Counted from the stretch's first letter, positions 44,636-54,097 are shown. The stretch is 64,000 nt of DNA from an uncultured Chitinophagaceae bacterium (GCA_937873715.1 CALMYJ010000012.1:1-64000); one strand, 5' to 3'. Notes: generated by a model from the letters alone, not told the origin. Program-made: numbers and translations.

Positions 44636-45079
44636 ATGGACAATAAAATACCAAGGCCGAACTATTTTTGGAGTATACTAAGCATGAAGTGCCCCCGCTG
44701 CAGGCGTGGACCAATGTTTAAAGATGGCAATCCGTATAAAAATGTAAAACTGTCGCACATCTTTAATATGCCAGAGCATTGCCCTGAGTGTAAGCAACGC
44801 TACGATTTGGAACAGGGCTTTTGGTATGGCACCGGCTATGTAAGCTATGCCCTTACGGTGGCAATATCGGTTACAACTTTTATAGCCTGGTGGGTATTAA
44901 TTGGTATTTCTACAGATGATAACCGGATATTCTGGTGGCTGGGTATAAATGCCGTATTGTTAATTGTATTACAACCCTGGCTGATGCGGCTGAGCCGGGT
45001 GATATACCTGTACTTTTTTGTACGCTACGACGAAAACTACCGGGAAACAGCCCCGCAGGAATTTGATCATAAACAGTAA
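44636..45079 (+). CDS. DUF983 membrane protein with zinc-ribbon-like motif
   Basis: 147 residues from the ATG at 44636. N-terminal CPRCRRG and CPECKQRY give four cysteines spaced like a zinc ribbon, then two membrane helices (about 65-90 and 100-122). This is the DUF983 family, common in Bacteroidota and alphaproteobacteria, with unknown function. It has its own promoter immediately upstream. Confidence 0.9.
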   Translation: MDNKIPRPNYFWSILSMKCPRCRRGPMFKDGNPYKNVKLSHIFNMPEHCPECKQRYDLEQGFWYGTGYVSYALTVAISVTTFIAWWVLIGISTDDNRIFWWLGINAVLLIVLQPWLMRLSRVIYLYFFVRYDENYRETAPQEFDHKQ

Positions 45080-45092
45080 CTAACGGCAAGGG

Positions 45093-45533
45093 CTACTCTC
45101 TTGTTCGAAAAATATCCCGGATAATATTACCCCCCGACAGTTCTTCAATATCGCTTAATTCTAATTCAATTGCCCTGGTGCTTTTATTAATTTCTATCAA
45201 CGACAGTATAATAGATACCAACAGGCATATCAGGCTGGCAGCAAATATTCCGTGTGCCATTACCGACCATCCCCTGAAAATAAAATACATACACAATACA
45301 CAAAGTAAAAAACTCACTACACCAAAACTCTGCATATAACGAATAAGGTTAAGCCGGCTACGAATATGCTTTATCTGCCTGAGAATATGCGCTTCTTTTT
45401 CGCCCCTTACGTATTCATCATGCAGCTTACGCACCAGTGTTGCCAGCGATAAAAACCGGTTAGTATATGCCAGCATCATTAGTGTAATAGCCGGAAAAAG
45501 CAGCGCAGGTGTATTGATATTTATTTCGAGCAT
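45093..45533 (-). CDS. DUF2721 membrane protein
   Basis: 146 residues from the ATG at 45533 (MLEININTPALLFPAITLMM); the longer frame upstream overlaps a terminator and is not family-like. One N-terminal helix, a soluble charged loop (RRxxHDEYVRGEKEAHILRQ type), and two C-terminal helices. DUF2721 members are uncharacterised inner-membrane proteins. Convergent with the DUF983 gene. Confidence 0.85.
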   Translation of the reverse strand: MLEININTPALLFPAITLMMLAYTNRFLSLATLVRKLHDEYVRGEKEAHILRQIKHIRSRLNLIRYMQSFGVVSFLLCVLCMYFIFRGWSVMAHGIFAASLICLLVSIILSLIEINKSTRAIELELSDIEELSGGNIIRDIFRTRE

Positions 45534-45633
45534 AGCCGGGTGTTTGATTGATGTGCTAAAAGTACAAAACACTCCTGCATTTATTACAGCTTGTATGCTT
45601 AATATCAAAAACAACAGCGGCATTTCGAAAAAT

Positions 45634-45669
45634 GGTGTTGTACCCGGAATAAAATCCGGGCACAACACC
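45634..45669 (-). terminator. Terminator after the TonB receptor/lipoprotein genes
   Basis: Stem ggtgttgt-cccgga with one mismatch over 15 bases (arms 45634-45648 and 45655-45669), loop ATAAAA; on the minus strand followed by atttttc. It lies 12 bases after the lipoprotein stop. Confidence 0.85.
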
Positions 45670-45680
45670 TTTAGATTGAA

Positions 45681-46262
45681 TTACAAAATCCTGAGTGTAA
45701 AGCCCCCAATATCAACAGTTGAAATATCCGTTTCCGATTTTGGACTGTTCACAGGGTCAGCCATTGCTTTACCCGGAGGGGTATTGGGATAATGACGCAG
45801 GGTTACCTGTACCTTACCGGTAGAGGCAGCGCCGGTTGTCCAGGTGCTGTTTATCCCAAGGGGCACACCGTTGGCATCGGTATCCAGATTATCAATAGTG
45901 AGGTTGGCACCACCCTGCACTTCAAAATAAAAGCGGTGGGCTTCAGCCTCTTCTTCTACCTCTTCGGTAATATTTTCGGGCGGACTTACTGTTTTATTCA
46001 GCAATTCTATTTCGGCATTGTAAGTAGTAGACGGCGCCAGTACAATTTCATCAATTGTTGGAGCCAGGCCACCCGGCCCGTCGGGATCATCAAATGAGTA
46101 TGACAATGTGGTACCGCCACCTACCGGGGTAAGCTTTATAGTTAGTGTGGTGATTACCTCTTCATCATTGCTTTCTGTTTTTTTGTCTTTTTTGCAAGCT
46201 GTAAAAAGCAATGGCCCTATTGCAAGCAGCATTGCTGAAAGTAAAATCTTTGTTCTTTTCAT
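45681..46262 (-). CDS. Lipoprotein downstream of TonB receptor
   Basis: 193 residues with a type II signal peptide (LLAIGPLLFTAC, Cys23) and a mature part of beta character: TIKLTPVGGGTTLSYSF, then an acidic stretch EEVEEEAEAHRFYF and a Gly/Thr-rich C-terminus. It follows the TonB receptor gene by 14 bases and is in the same operon. Similar lipoproteins accompany some Bacteroidota TonB receptors; it probably acts on the outer-membrane surface in substrate capture. Ligand unknown. Confidence 0.8.
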   Translation of the reverse strand: MKRTKILLSAMLLAIGPLLFTACKKDKKTESNDEEVITTLTIKLTPVGGGTTLSYSFDDPDGPGGLAPTIDEIVLAPSTTYNAEIELLNKTVSPPENITEEVEEEAEAHRFYFEVQGGANLTIDNLDTDANGVPLGINSTWTTGAASTGKVQVTLRHYPNTPPGKAMADPVNSPKSETDISTVDIGGFTLRIL

Positions 46263-46275
46263 CGGTTGTTAAAAT

Positions 46276-48603
46276 TTAGTGTTGATATACAAAAGGTATT
46301 TTAATGCGCAGGCCAATATTTCTTCCTGCCTCATCAGCGAAGTATCTAAAGCTGTTGAGATAATCCCTGTAAGTGCTGTTGAGCAAATTGCGTACACTTA
46401 CAGCAACCACCACGGGTTGCCGCCCTATCATCAGGCTGGTTGATGCATTTAGGGCGAGCAGTGTATAAGCAGGCGGCGGTGCTTTGTAATCCTGCTTACT
46501 GTTGTTGCCATCGGTAGGCACACGGCTTTGCCGCAGTACATGCTGTACCTCTATGCCGGCATAGCTATTGCTAAAAATGTTTTTATCCTTAAAATGCCAG
46601 GTTATTTCCCCCGTGTAGCGGTCTGCCGGCATCCATATCAGCCAGTCGTCGGCAAGGGTATTGCGTGCCCTGAGCATTGAGCCTTTTAATGAAACCTCCA
46701 GGGCTTGAATGGGCCGGTACAGCACCGAAGCATCTGCCCCTTTTAACAGGGCATTGGTTTGCCGGTACACTACCTTAGGAAAAGCACCGGCTATGGTAAG
46801 CACCGGGCTGTCGGGCAGGGGCTGCTGGTAAATAAAATGCTGTATGCTGTTGCGGTATAGTGTTAACTCTGCCGAAAAAGTATTACTGCTGTTGCGATAG
46901 GCCACACCGGTAGTAAGGTTGAATGAACGCTCCGGCCTTAAAAAAATATTACCCAGTTCGTACGTGGCAGTGCCATGATGAATACCATCGCTCAGCAGTT
47001 CATTTACATGTGGCGCACGGCTTGCAAGGGATGTATTGATATTAAACCGCCAGGCATTTGTTGGTCGGTATCCGATATTGAATGATGCGGCCGTTGTATT
47101 AAACCGAAAACGGTAGTTGATAGTATCGCCGCCATAGCGCAACCGCTCAGTATTAATTTGCTTATTATCGTAGCGCATACCGGCCTGCAATTCCCAGTTA
47201 TGGTCTTCCCATTTTTCAATATAGTAAGCCCCGTAGCTATAACTGGTATAATGCGGTATAAAATAACGACCACTGTAGCTGTTATCCTGCTGCATGGCAT
47301 TTAAACCAGCCACACCGCTAAAGTGATTTTTTTTAGGATGCTCCCAGGTAATATCCTGTGCCAGCGTAAGAATATCCAGTTCCATCTGCGGCCTTGTATT
47401 GCTGCTGTTGCGTACTATATCGTATTCTTTGCGGTTGTTATACTGTGTGCTAAGCAATACATTAAAGCGGTGCTCGCCTGCCTGTATCGTTGTTTTTGAT
47501 TTTAGCAGCCGGTGTATTACTTCCTGCCTTGGGCGCTGGAGGCTGTAGGTATTTTGCCCCAGGTAAACGGCATCAGGCTTTGGCGCTGCAATAGCCTGCA
47601 GCAAATCGGTAAGGTTGCCGATATGAGCACCGGTAAAAATGCCCACTTTATTATCAAACTGGCTGTAGAAAAGTTCTGTAGAAAATTTTTCTTTCCGGTA
47701 TGCAGCAGTTACAGAAAAATTAATTTCCTCATTACCGGTATTATTCACCCGGTAACCGGGCGTGGTAATATTGGCGCCTTTTTTAAATGTACCCTGCAGG
47801 CGAAAGCGCAAGGCCGTTAATTTTTTTAACTGCCCCTCCATAACCGCTGCAGTTACATATTGCCGGTTGTTGGTAAAATAACCCGTGTTGATTTCTGCGG
47901 TATAGCCTGCTGTATTTTTCAAAGCTTTGGGTTCTACCAGTATTACACCGGCAATAGCATCGGAGCCGTACTTCAAAGCATCTACGCCTTTAATCACCGT
48001 TAGCCGGTTAGCAATAAACGGATCTATCTCCGGTGCATGCTCATTGCCCCATTGCTGCCCCTCCTGCCGTACACCATTGTTGATGGTAAGTATGCGATTG
48101 CTGTGTAACCCATGTATTACGGGCTTACTGATGTTACTGCCGGTTTGCAACAGCGTAACCCCATTTATTTTACCCAATGCTTCAGAAAGGCTTAGCCCCA
48201 TTGTCTCGCTGAGCTTTCGGCCCGATAGCTCCTGTTTAAACCCGGTATTGGGCGTACCTGTTACCGACTCTACCGTTACCTCCTTCAACACATTTTTTTG
48301 ATGCGGCAGGTGTATGTCAGTATGTACATCTTTTTTTAGTGTTACTGTTTTTTCTACTGTTTCGCAATCCACATGGCTTACCACCAGTGTATAAGTACCG
48401 GCGCATAATTGTGTAAATACAAAATCGCCATTGGCATCCGTAACCAGGTAAAGGTTTAGCTCCTTTAGCCATACCGTTGCAGCAGCCAGCTTTTCTTCGG
48501 TATGCGTATCCTCTACATGCCCGGCAAGGGTATATACACAGGGTTGTGCCACAGCGCTACTGATGACCATAACGGCCACTACTATCAACATTAAATACTT
48601 CAC
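46276..48603 (-). CDS. TonB-dependent outer-membrane receptor (metal-uptake type)
   Basis: 775 residues from a GTG start that gives the signal peptide VKYLMLIVVAVMVISSAVAQ; the frame extends further upstream without a signal. A CarboxypepD_reg domain (about 25-105), plug domain (GLHSNRILTINNGVRQEGQQWG, 195-235) and a 22-strand-type beta-barrel ending in aromatic F/Y residues. The plug sequence NNGVRQEGQQWGNEHAPEID is typical of metal or metal-chelate receptors of this phylum. Operon: His/Cys small protein, receptor, lipoprotein. Specific metal unknown. Confidence 0.9.
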   Translation of the reverse strand: MKYLMLIVVAVMVISSAVAQPCVYTLAGHVEDTHTEEKLAAATVWLKELNLYLVTDANGDFVFTQLCAGTYTLVVSHVDCETVEKTVTLKKDVHTDIHLPHQKNVLKEVTVESVTGTPNTGFKQELSGRKLSETMGLSLSEALGKINGVTLLQTGSNISKPVIHGLHSNRILTINNGVRQEGQQWGNEHAPEIDPFIANRLTVIKGVDALKYGSDAIAGVILVEPKALKNTAGYTAEINTGYFTNNRQYVTAAVMEGQLKKLTALRFRLQGTFKKGANITTPGYRVNNTGNEEINFSVTAAYRKEKFSTELFYSQFDNKVGIFTGAHIGNLTDLLQAIAAPKPDAVYLGQNTYSLQRPRQEVIHRLLKSKTTIQAGEHRFNVLLSTQYNNRKEYDIVRNSSNTRPQMELDILTLAQDITWEHPKKNHFSGVAGLNAMQQDNSYSGRYFIPHYTSYSYGAYYIEKWEDHNWELQAGMRYDNKQINTERLRYGGDTINYRFRFNTTAASFNIGYRPTNAWRFNINTSLASRAPHVNELLSDGIHHGTATYELGNIFLRPERSFNLTTGVAYRNSSNTFSAELTLYRNSIQHFIYQQPLPDSPVLTIAGAFPKVVYRQTNALLKGADASVLYRPIQALEVSLKGSMLRARNTLADDWLIWMPADRYTGEITWHFKDKNIFSNSYAGIEVQHVLRQSRVPTDGNNSKQDYKAPPPAYTLLALNASTSLMIGRQPVVVAVSVRNLLNSTYRDYLNSFRYFADEAGRNIGLRIKIPFVYQH

Positions 48604-48668
48604 ACTAAAAATTAAAAAACTTAAGAACCCGCCACGCAGGCAGGGATGATACAGGAAGGCGCAAACAA

Positions 48669-49064
48669 TCAGGCTGTTGTCGGGGGGCCGCGGAGTAAAA
48701 CCTGGCCGGGAGAAACAGTTACAGCATGTACAGAAAATGCCGGTTGAATTTTTACAAATACCGTAACCGGCGTGCTGCAATGCAGTGAAGCTACAGGTGT
48801 AAAGGGAGATTCAATAACCACATCATTACACTGGCAATGTGGCTTTTGTGCAGTTATCGCTTTACCGGCCGTATCAGCAGAATTGGCCCTACAATCGGTA
48901 TGGCGGGCAAAGGCATCATGCAGCCATAGCCGGGGTGTATTACCCAGAATAAACAACGCCAGCAAAAATGCTGCAGTATATTTTCCTATAGTGTGTGGTG
49001 CCTGCACAATAAAATTTGAAACAACGATGCAAAAATAGGTGATTATACAATACAACGCCAACAT
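48669..49064 (-). CDS. Small membrane-associated protein with His/Cys motif, upstream of TonB receptor
   Basis: 131 residues, or about 112 from a GTG at 49007. A hydrophobic segment (YTAAFLLALFILGNTP) precedes LWLHDAFARHTDC and later HCQCNDVVIESPF. His and Cys pairs of this spacing suggest metal binding. It is encoded 65 bases before the TonB receptor. I recognise the arrangement as recurring in the phylum, but have no verified family name. Exported or membrane-anchored; metal-linked role is inference. Confidence 0.65.
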   Translation of the reverse strand: MLALYCIITYFCIVVSNFIVQAPHTIGKYTAAFLLALFILGNTPRLWLHDAFARHTDCRANSADTAGKAITAQKPHCQCNDVVIESPFTPVASLHCSTPVTVFVKIQPAFSVHAVTVSPGQVLLRGPPTTA

Positions 49065-49116
49065 TTTCTGTAATGCGGCAGGTTAACGGTTGTACCCGGA
49101 GGAAAGCATGATGTAA

Positions 49117-50292
49117 TTACAATCTTTCAATAATACCGGCTATGCCCTGCCCGCCGCCAACACAAGCCGTAACAATGCCAAATTTTTTGTTCAGCCTTTT
49201 CATATCGTGGGCAATTTGTATGGTAAGCTTGGCGCCGGTGCAGCCCAGCGGATGACCTAATGCTATTGCGCCGCCATTGATATTTACTATATCCGGGTTA
49301 AGCTGCAACGCCCTTATAACGGCCAGCGCCTGGGAGGCAAATGCTTCGTTGAGTTCGATTAAGTCAATATCATTCAGGCTCATGCCTGCCTGTTTCAATA
49401 CTTTTGGTACAGCCTCTACCGGGCCAATGCCCATAATACGGGGATGTACACCGGCGCTGGCACAGGCCACCAGCCTGGCCATGGGTTGCAGGCCAAGTTC
49501 CTTTACCATTTTTTCACTCATCACTATTACAAATGCTGCGCCATCGCTGGTTTGAGAGCTGTTGCCGGCGGTTACACAGCCACCGGCAGCAAAGGCTGGT
49601 TTTAATTTTGCCAGCCCTTCCAGCGATGTATCGGTGCGTACCCCTTCGTCGGTCTCTACCACATAGCTTTTCTTTTGCCTTTTGCCTTTTTCATCTAAAT
49701 ACACCTGCTCCACCGTTATAGGTAAAATGCCAGCTTTAAAATAGCCCTCCTGTATTGCGGTTGCTGCCTTTACATGGCTTTGCAGGCTAAAAGCATCCTG
49801 GTCTTCCCGGCTTACGTTGTACTCTTTTGCCACAGCTTCTGCCGTTAGTCCCATACTCAGGTAGTAATCGGGCTCATCCGTTGCAATGGAATAAGCCGGG
49901 GAGGTTTTCCAGCCTGCTGTTGGCACCAGGCTCATACTTTCGGTACCACCGGCTATAATACATTCGGCCATGCCGGTACGAATTTTAGCGGTAGCAATGG
50001 CAATACTCTCCAGGCCGCTGGCACAATACCGGTTAATGGTAATACCCGGGGCATGTATCCCCACAGCCCTTGCCGCAATAATACGGCCCACCTGCAGGCC
50101 CTGCTCCGCTTCCGGCACGGCATTACCCACTATCACATCATCTACTCTTTTGGCGTCTAACTGCGGCACACTGGCCAGCAGCCCTTTAATTACTTCAATC
50201 GCCAGGTCATCAGGCCGGGTAAACCTGAAGCCGCCTTTTTTACTCTTGCCTACTGCCGTTCTGTATCCGGCAACGATATATGCTTCCTGCAT
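49117..50292 (-). CDS. Acetyl-CoA acetyltransferase (thiolase)
   Basis: 391 residues with complete thiolase motifs: the nucleophile region INRYCASGLES, NEAFASQ, GGAIALGHPLGCTGA and the second Cys in TACVGGGQG. Likely acts in fatty-acid beta-oxidation or acetoacetyl-CoA synthesis in the cytoplasm. ATG start; standalone gene (the usual FadB-like partner is not in the window). The degradative versus biosynthetic type cannot be settled from sequence alone. Confidence 0.94.
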   Translation of the reverse strand: MQEAYIVAGYRTAVGKSKKGGFRFTRPDDLAIEVIKGLLASVPQLDAKRVDDVIVGNAVPEAEQGLQVGRIIAARAVGIHAPGITINRYCASGLESIAIATAKIRTGMAECIIAGGTESMSLVPTAGWKTSPAYSIATDEPDYYLSMGLTAEAVAKEYNVSREDQDAFSLQSHVKAATAIQEGYFKAGILPITVEQVYLDEKGKRQKKSYVVETDEGVRTDTSLEGLAKLKPAFAAGGCVTAGNSSQTSDGAAFVIVMSEKMVKELGLQPMARLVACASAGVHPRIMGIGPVEAVPKVLKQAGMSLNDIDLIELNEAFASQALAVIRALQLNPDIVNINGGAIALGHPLGCTGAKLTIQIAHDMKRLNKKFGIVTACVGGGQGIAGIIERL

Positions 50293-50419
50293 AGTGATTT
50301 ATTTTTTTGTACCGGGCTGCACCACGCTGTTCAACTGCAGTGGCGTCGCACACTTGTACGATGAGTATTCTATGCTGCAATGTAAGAAAACTTTCAATTA
50401 GTTGTTTATGCAACCTTTA

Positions 50420-50473
50420 AAACCTATAAGGTCTTGCAGCGCAGCGCCACCAGGGGGCAGACCTTATAGGTTT
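50420..50473. repeat. Inverted repeat with 15-bp perfect arms
   Basis: Arms aaacctataaggtct (50420-50434) and agaccttataggttt (50459-50473), separated by 24 GC-rich bases. Sequences of this type recur between genes in Bacteroidota. It lies directly upstream of the pyrD promoter and could form a hairpin. Confidence 0.85.
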
Positions 50474-50488
50474 ACCCAAAAGCTCATT

Positions 50489-50496
50489 TATATTTG
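50489..50496 (+). promoter_or_regulatory. Bacteroidota -7 box (TATATTTG) of pyrD
   Basis: TAnnTTTG six bases before the ATG at 50503, again predicting a very short or absent leader. Confidence 0.6.
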
Positions 50497-50502
50497 CACA
50501 CC

Positions 50503-51543
50503 ATGTATACAATCCTTCGCTCTTTCCTGTTTTTATTCAACCCGGAGTGGGTGCATTATTTTTCAATGAACTGCCTGCAACTGGCCTGCAGGATTCCCTT
50601 TAAAAAAGCCATCCTTAAAAGCATTTTTCAGCCAAAGGGCAACCATCGGTTTTCATTATTCGATCTTACTTTTAGCAACCGGGTGGGCCTGGGGGCAGGC
50701 TTTGATAAAAATGCCCGTTACCTCAGCGAACTGGAAATGCTGGGCTTTGGTTTTGTTGAAATAGGTACCGTTACCCCAAAGCCGCAGGCCGGTAATGATA
50801 AACCAAGATTATTTCGCCTGCCAAAAGATAAGGCCCTTATTAACCGGATGGGGTTTAACAATGATGGGGTAGAAGCCATTGCAAAAAGATTAAAAGCCTG
50901 GAGAGAAAAAAAGGCCAACCAGCCCGGTGCTGCACTCATTATTGGAGGCAATATTGGTAAAAACAAAATTACACCCAACGAAGCCGCCTGGCAGGATTAT
51001 AATATTTGTTTTACAGCCCTGCATCCTTATGTAGATTATTTTGTAGTAAACGTAAGCAGCCCCAACACACCGGGATTAAGAGAACTGCAGGAAAAAGCAT
51101 CGCTGCATAAAATATTAACTAACCTGCAACTACTAAATGTACAATACAGCAACCCCAAACCTATATTGCTTAAAATAGCACCTGACTTAACCAGCACCCA
51201 GGTGGATGATGTAATTGCACTGGCACTCGAAATTCAATTAGATGGCTTAGTGGTATCCAACACCACTATTAACCGGGAGGCACTGCTAACCGATAAAAAA
51301 ATTGTGGAAGCCATTGGTGCCGGTGGCGTAAGTGGCCTGCCCGTAAAGCAACGCAGCAACCAACTGGTACAATACATTGCCCAAAAAACCAACCGGCAAA
51401 TACCCATCATTGCCAGCGGGGGTATTTTTAATGCTGCCGATGCACAGGAAAAAATACAGGCTGGTGCTACACTGGTACAGGTGTGGACAGGCTTTATATA
51501 CGAAGGCCCATCCATTGTAAAAAATATTTGCAGGGGATTGTAA
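50503..51543 (+). CDS. pyrD: Dihydroorotate dehydrogenase (quinone), class 2
   Basis: 346 residues from the ATG at 50503. The N-terminal amphipathic helical membrane anchor (SFLFLFNPEWVHYF) marks class 2. FMN-binding and active-site motifs GAGFDKNARYL, GTVTPKPQ, INRMGFNNDG and VNVSSPNTPGLRELQ (catalytic Ser) are complete, followed by ASGGIFNAADAQEKIQAGA for the phosphate. It oxidises dihydroorotate to orotate in pyrimidine synthesis, passing electrons to menaquinone in the inner membrane. Single gene. Confidence 0.96.
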   Translation: MYTILRSFLFLFNPEWVHYFSMNCLQLACRIPFKKAILKSIFQPKGNHRFSLFDLTFSNRVGLGAGFDKNARYLSELEMLGFGFVEIGTVTPKPQAGNDKPRLFRLPKDKALINRMGFNNDGVEAIAKRLKAWREKKANQPGAALIIGGNIGKNKITPNEAAWQDYNICFTALHPYVDYFVVNVSSPNTPGLRELQEKASLHKILTNLQLLNVQYSNPKPILLKIAPDLTSTQVDDVIALALEIQLDGLVVSNTTINREALLTDKKIVEAIGAGGVSGLPVKQRSNQLVQYIAQKTNRQIPIIASGGIFNAADAQEKIQAGATLVQVWTGFIYEGPSIVKNICRGL

Positions 51544-51690
51544 AAACCTGGGCTCTTTAACAACAGGCAGTTGTAATCACATTTAGCCTGTAGAAAAACG
51601 GCTGTAATAAATTAGCTCTAACAGATACTAATACCAGCAAAAGCCGACAACCACTGATAAAAATTACTAACGGCGTAGCCAATTCGCTTT

Positions 51691-51698
51691 TACATTTG
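51691..51698 (+). promoter_or_regulatory. Bacteroidota -7 box (TACATTTG) of the NatAB-like operon
   Basis: TAnnTTTG 20 bases before the ATG at 51719. Confidence 0.55.
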
Positions 51699-51718
51699 CG
51701 CATACAAATTTTATACTG

Positions 51719-52648
51719 ATGAATATTCTTGAACTGCAAAACCTGAAAAAATATTTCGCCACACAAAAAGCGGTTGATGATATCAGCTTTGATATTCAGC
51801 AGGGCAGCATATTTGGTTTGCTTGGCCCTAATGGTGCCGGCAAAACCACCCTGCTCCGTATGATAACCGGTATCTTTTACCCGGATGAAGGCAATATTAC
51901 TTTTAACGGTAAAAAATTTGACCCCATTAATGATGTGGTACATATTGGCTACATGCCCGAAGAAAGAGGCCTGTACAAAAAAATGAAAATTGGTGAGCAG
52001 GCTTTATACCTGGCACAGTTAAAAGGACTGGGTAAAGCCGAAGCCATGCAAAAAATAAAAGAGTGGTTTGTAAAATTTGAAATGCAAACCTGGTGGAATA
52101 AAAAAGTAGAAGACCTCAGCAAGGGCATGAGCCAGAAACTGCAGTTTGTAACCACGGTACTGCACGAACCCAAACTGATTATACTGGATGAACCTTTTAG
52201 CGGCCTCGACCCTGTAAATGCCAACCTGATTAAAGACGAAATTTTTAACCTGGCCAAAAAAGGCAGCACCATTATATTCAGTACACACCGTATGGAGCAG
52301 GTAGAGGAAATATGCGATCATATTGTGCTGGTGAATAAAGGGCACAAAATATTAGACGGCACGGTAAAAGATATCAAAAACCAGTTTAAGGAGAATATGT
52401 ATGAAGTGGGGGTTGCCACCCGGCCCGAAGACCTGGCCACCTATATTTTTGAAGTGGTACATCACGGCCCCGAAAACCTGCGCATAAAACTGCTGCACGA
52501 CAGTACACCCAATGATGTGCTCAAATACTTTATCAATAAAGACAAAGCCATACACTCCTTTAATGAAGTGCTGCCTTCGCTCAACGATATATTTATCAAA
52601 TTAGTGGAAGGCACACCGGAAGCGAGGCAATTTGAACCGGTACAATAA
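51719..52648 (+). CDS. ABC transporter ATPase (NatA-like)
   Basis: 309 residues: Walker A GPNGAGKTT, signature LSKGMSQKLQF, Walker B LIILDEPFSGLD, H-loop STHRMEQVE, then a C-terminal DUF4162-like extension (about 220-309) that is typical of ABC-2-type exporters. Partner of the permease 36 bases downstream. Possible substrates are sodium, drugs or antimicrobial compounds; not resolved. Confidence 0.93.
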   Translation: MNILELQNLKKYFATQKAVDDISFDIQQGSIFGLLGPNGAGKTTLLRMITGIFYPDEGNITFNGKKFDPINDVVHIGYMPEERGLYKKMKIGEQALYLAQLKGLGKAEAMQKIKEWFVKFEMQTWWNKKVEDLSKGMSQKLQFVTTVLHEPKLIILDEPFSGLDPVNANLIKDEIFNLAKKGSTIIFSTHRMEQVEEICDHIVLVNKGHKILDGTVKDIKNQFKENMYEVGVATRPEDLATYIFEVVHHGPENLRIKLLHDSTPNDVLKYFINKDKAIHSFNEVLPSLNDIFIKLVEGTPEARQFEPVQ

Positions 52649-52684
52649 AATTAAAACTGTACAAACAACCATACCATTTGCATT

Positions 52685-53998
52685 ATGAATAAGATACTCC
52701 TCATCATAAAAAGGGAATACATAACCCGGGTACGCAACAAAACATTTTTGCTCTCTACTTTTTTACTGCCCCTTGTAATGATACTCTTCATTTTTGGCAG
52801 TGTGTTTTTTGCGATGTCATCCAAAGACAGCAAGAAAAAAATTGCGGTCATCAACGACCCCGGCCTTTTTGAAGCCAACCTTAAATCTGACAGTACAAAG
52901 CTTAATTTTATTTTTACCGGCGGGGGAGACAGCACCAACCTTTTAACACAGGGTTACGGTGCCGTACTCGCTTTGAAAAACGACAGCGCCGCACACCGCT
53001 TTGTTTTTCATTCCAAAAAACAATTGGGCATTGAAACCAAAAGCAAAATTGAAGACCGCCTCAACAGGGCATTTGAAGAAACCCTGCTGCAGCAAAAAGG
53101 CATACGCAAGGAAATATTAGACAGCATCACCAAAACATCGGCTAATGCTTACCGTATCGACAACCGGGTGTTTTCGGATAAAGGCAAATCGGAAGAAGTG
53201 AATGCGGCCGTAAACTATGGCGTGGGCTTTGGCAGCGGCATACTGATTTATATCACCATGTTTATTTTTGGTGCCATGGTAATGCGTGGCGTGATGGAAG
53301 AAAAAACCAACCGCATTGCCGAGGTAATGGTAAGCAGTGTAAAACCCTTCCAGTTAATGTTGGGTAAAATACTGGGCATAGCCGCAGTGGGGCTTACACA
53401 GTTATTATTGTGGGTAGTGCTTATTGCTGTATTGTCAACTGCCGCTTCAGCGCTTTTATCGGGCCAGATGCTGCAACAGGTGCAGGAGGCCAACAATACT
53501 ATGCCCGGTGCCGGGGGCAGTGCTGCCAGTGCCATTAAATTTATGGAGTTTCAAAAAACGATGGGCAGTGTAAACTGGCCTTTAATTATTGGCTGCTTTG
53601 CTTTTTATTTTTTAGGCGGTTATTTATTTTATGCTTCCCTGTTTGCGGCTATCGGTAGTGTCATTAATGAAGACCCCCAGGAAGCCCAGTCGCTGATGCT
53701 GCCCATTACCATGCCCATTATTTTTGGCTTTATCATACTCTCCAGCAATTTGAATACACCCGACAGCCCTGTAATGGTATGGGCCAGTTATATCCCCTTT
53801 ACCTCACCCATTGTAATGATGGGACGCATACCCAGCGGGGTCCCTGTTATACAATTAATTATTTCCATGCTGCTGCTGGTAGGGGGGTTTATTTTCACTA
53901 CCTGGCTGGCCGGCAAAATTTACCGCACGGGTATTTTAATGTATGGCAAAAAAGCAAGCTGGAAGGAAATGTTTAAATGGGCCTTCAGGAAAGCGTAA
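52685..53998 (+). CDS. ABC-2 transporter permease (NatB-like)
   Basis: 437 residues. One N-terminal membrane helix (about 19-41, TFLLSTFLLPLVMILFIFG), a periplasmic region to about 180, then five helices. VMRGVMEEKTNRIAEVMVSSVKPFQLMLGK is the conserved coupling region of the NatB/ABC-2_3 family. It forms an exporter with the upstream ATPase. Followed by a terminator. Confidence 0.92.
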   Translation: MNKILLIIKREYITRVRNKTFLLSTFLLPLVMILFIFGSVFFAMSSKDSKKKIAVINDPGLFEANLKSDSTKLNFIFTGGGDSTNLLTQGYGAVLALKNDSAAHRFVFHSKKQLGIETKSKIEDRLNRAFEETLLQQKGIRKEILDSITKTSANAYRIDNRVFSDKGKSEEVNAAVNYGVGFGSGILIYITMFIFGAMVMRGVMEEKTNRIAEVMVSSVKPFQLMLGKILGIAAVGLTQLLLWVVLIAVLSTAASALLSGQMLQQVQEANNTMPGAGGSAASAIKFMEFQKTMGSVNWPLIIGCFAFYFLGGYLFYASLFAAIGSVINEDPQEAQSLMLPITMPIIFGFIILSSNLNTPDSPVMVWASYIPFTSPIVMMGRIPSGVPVIQLIISMLLLVGGFIFTTWLAGKIYRTGILMYGKKASWKEMFKWAFRKA

Positions 53999-54018
53999 AC
54001 GAAAATGAATATAATTGA

Positions 54019-54055
54019 AAACGCAGCTATGAAAAAGCTGCGTTTTTTATTTTTG
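54019..54055 (+). terminator. Terminator of the NatAB-like operon
   Basis: Ten-base-pair stem aaacgcagct / agctgcgttt with a seven-base loop, then T residues. Confidence 0.9.
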
Positions 54056-54097
54056 TTTATCACAAATTAATTGTGATGCATTACCTTCGCTGCGATT

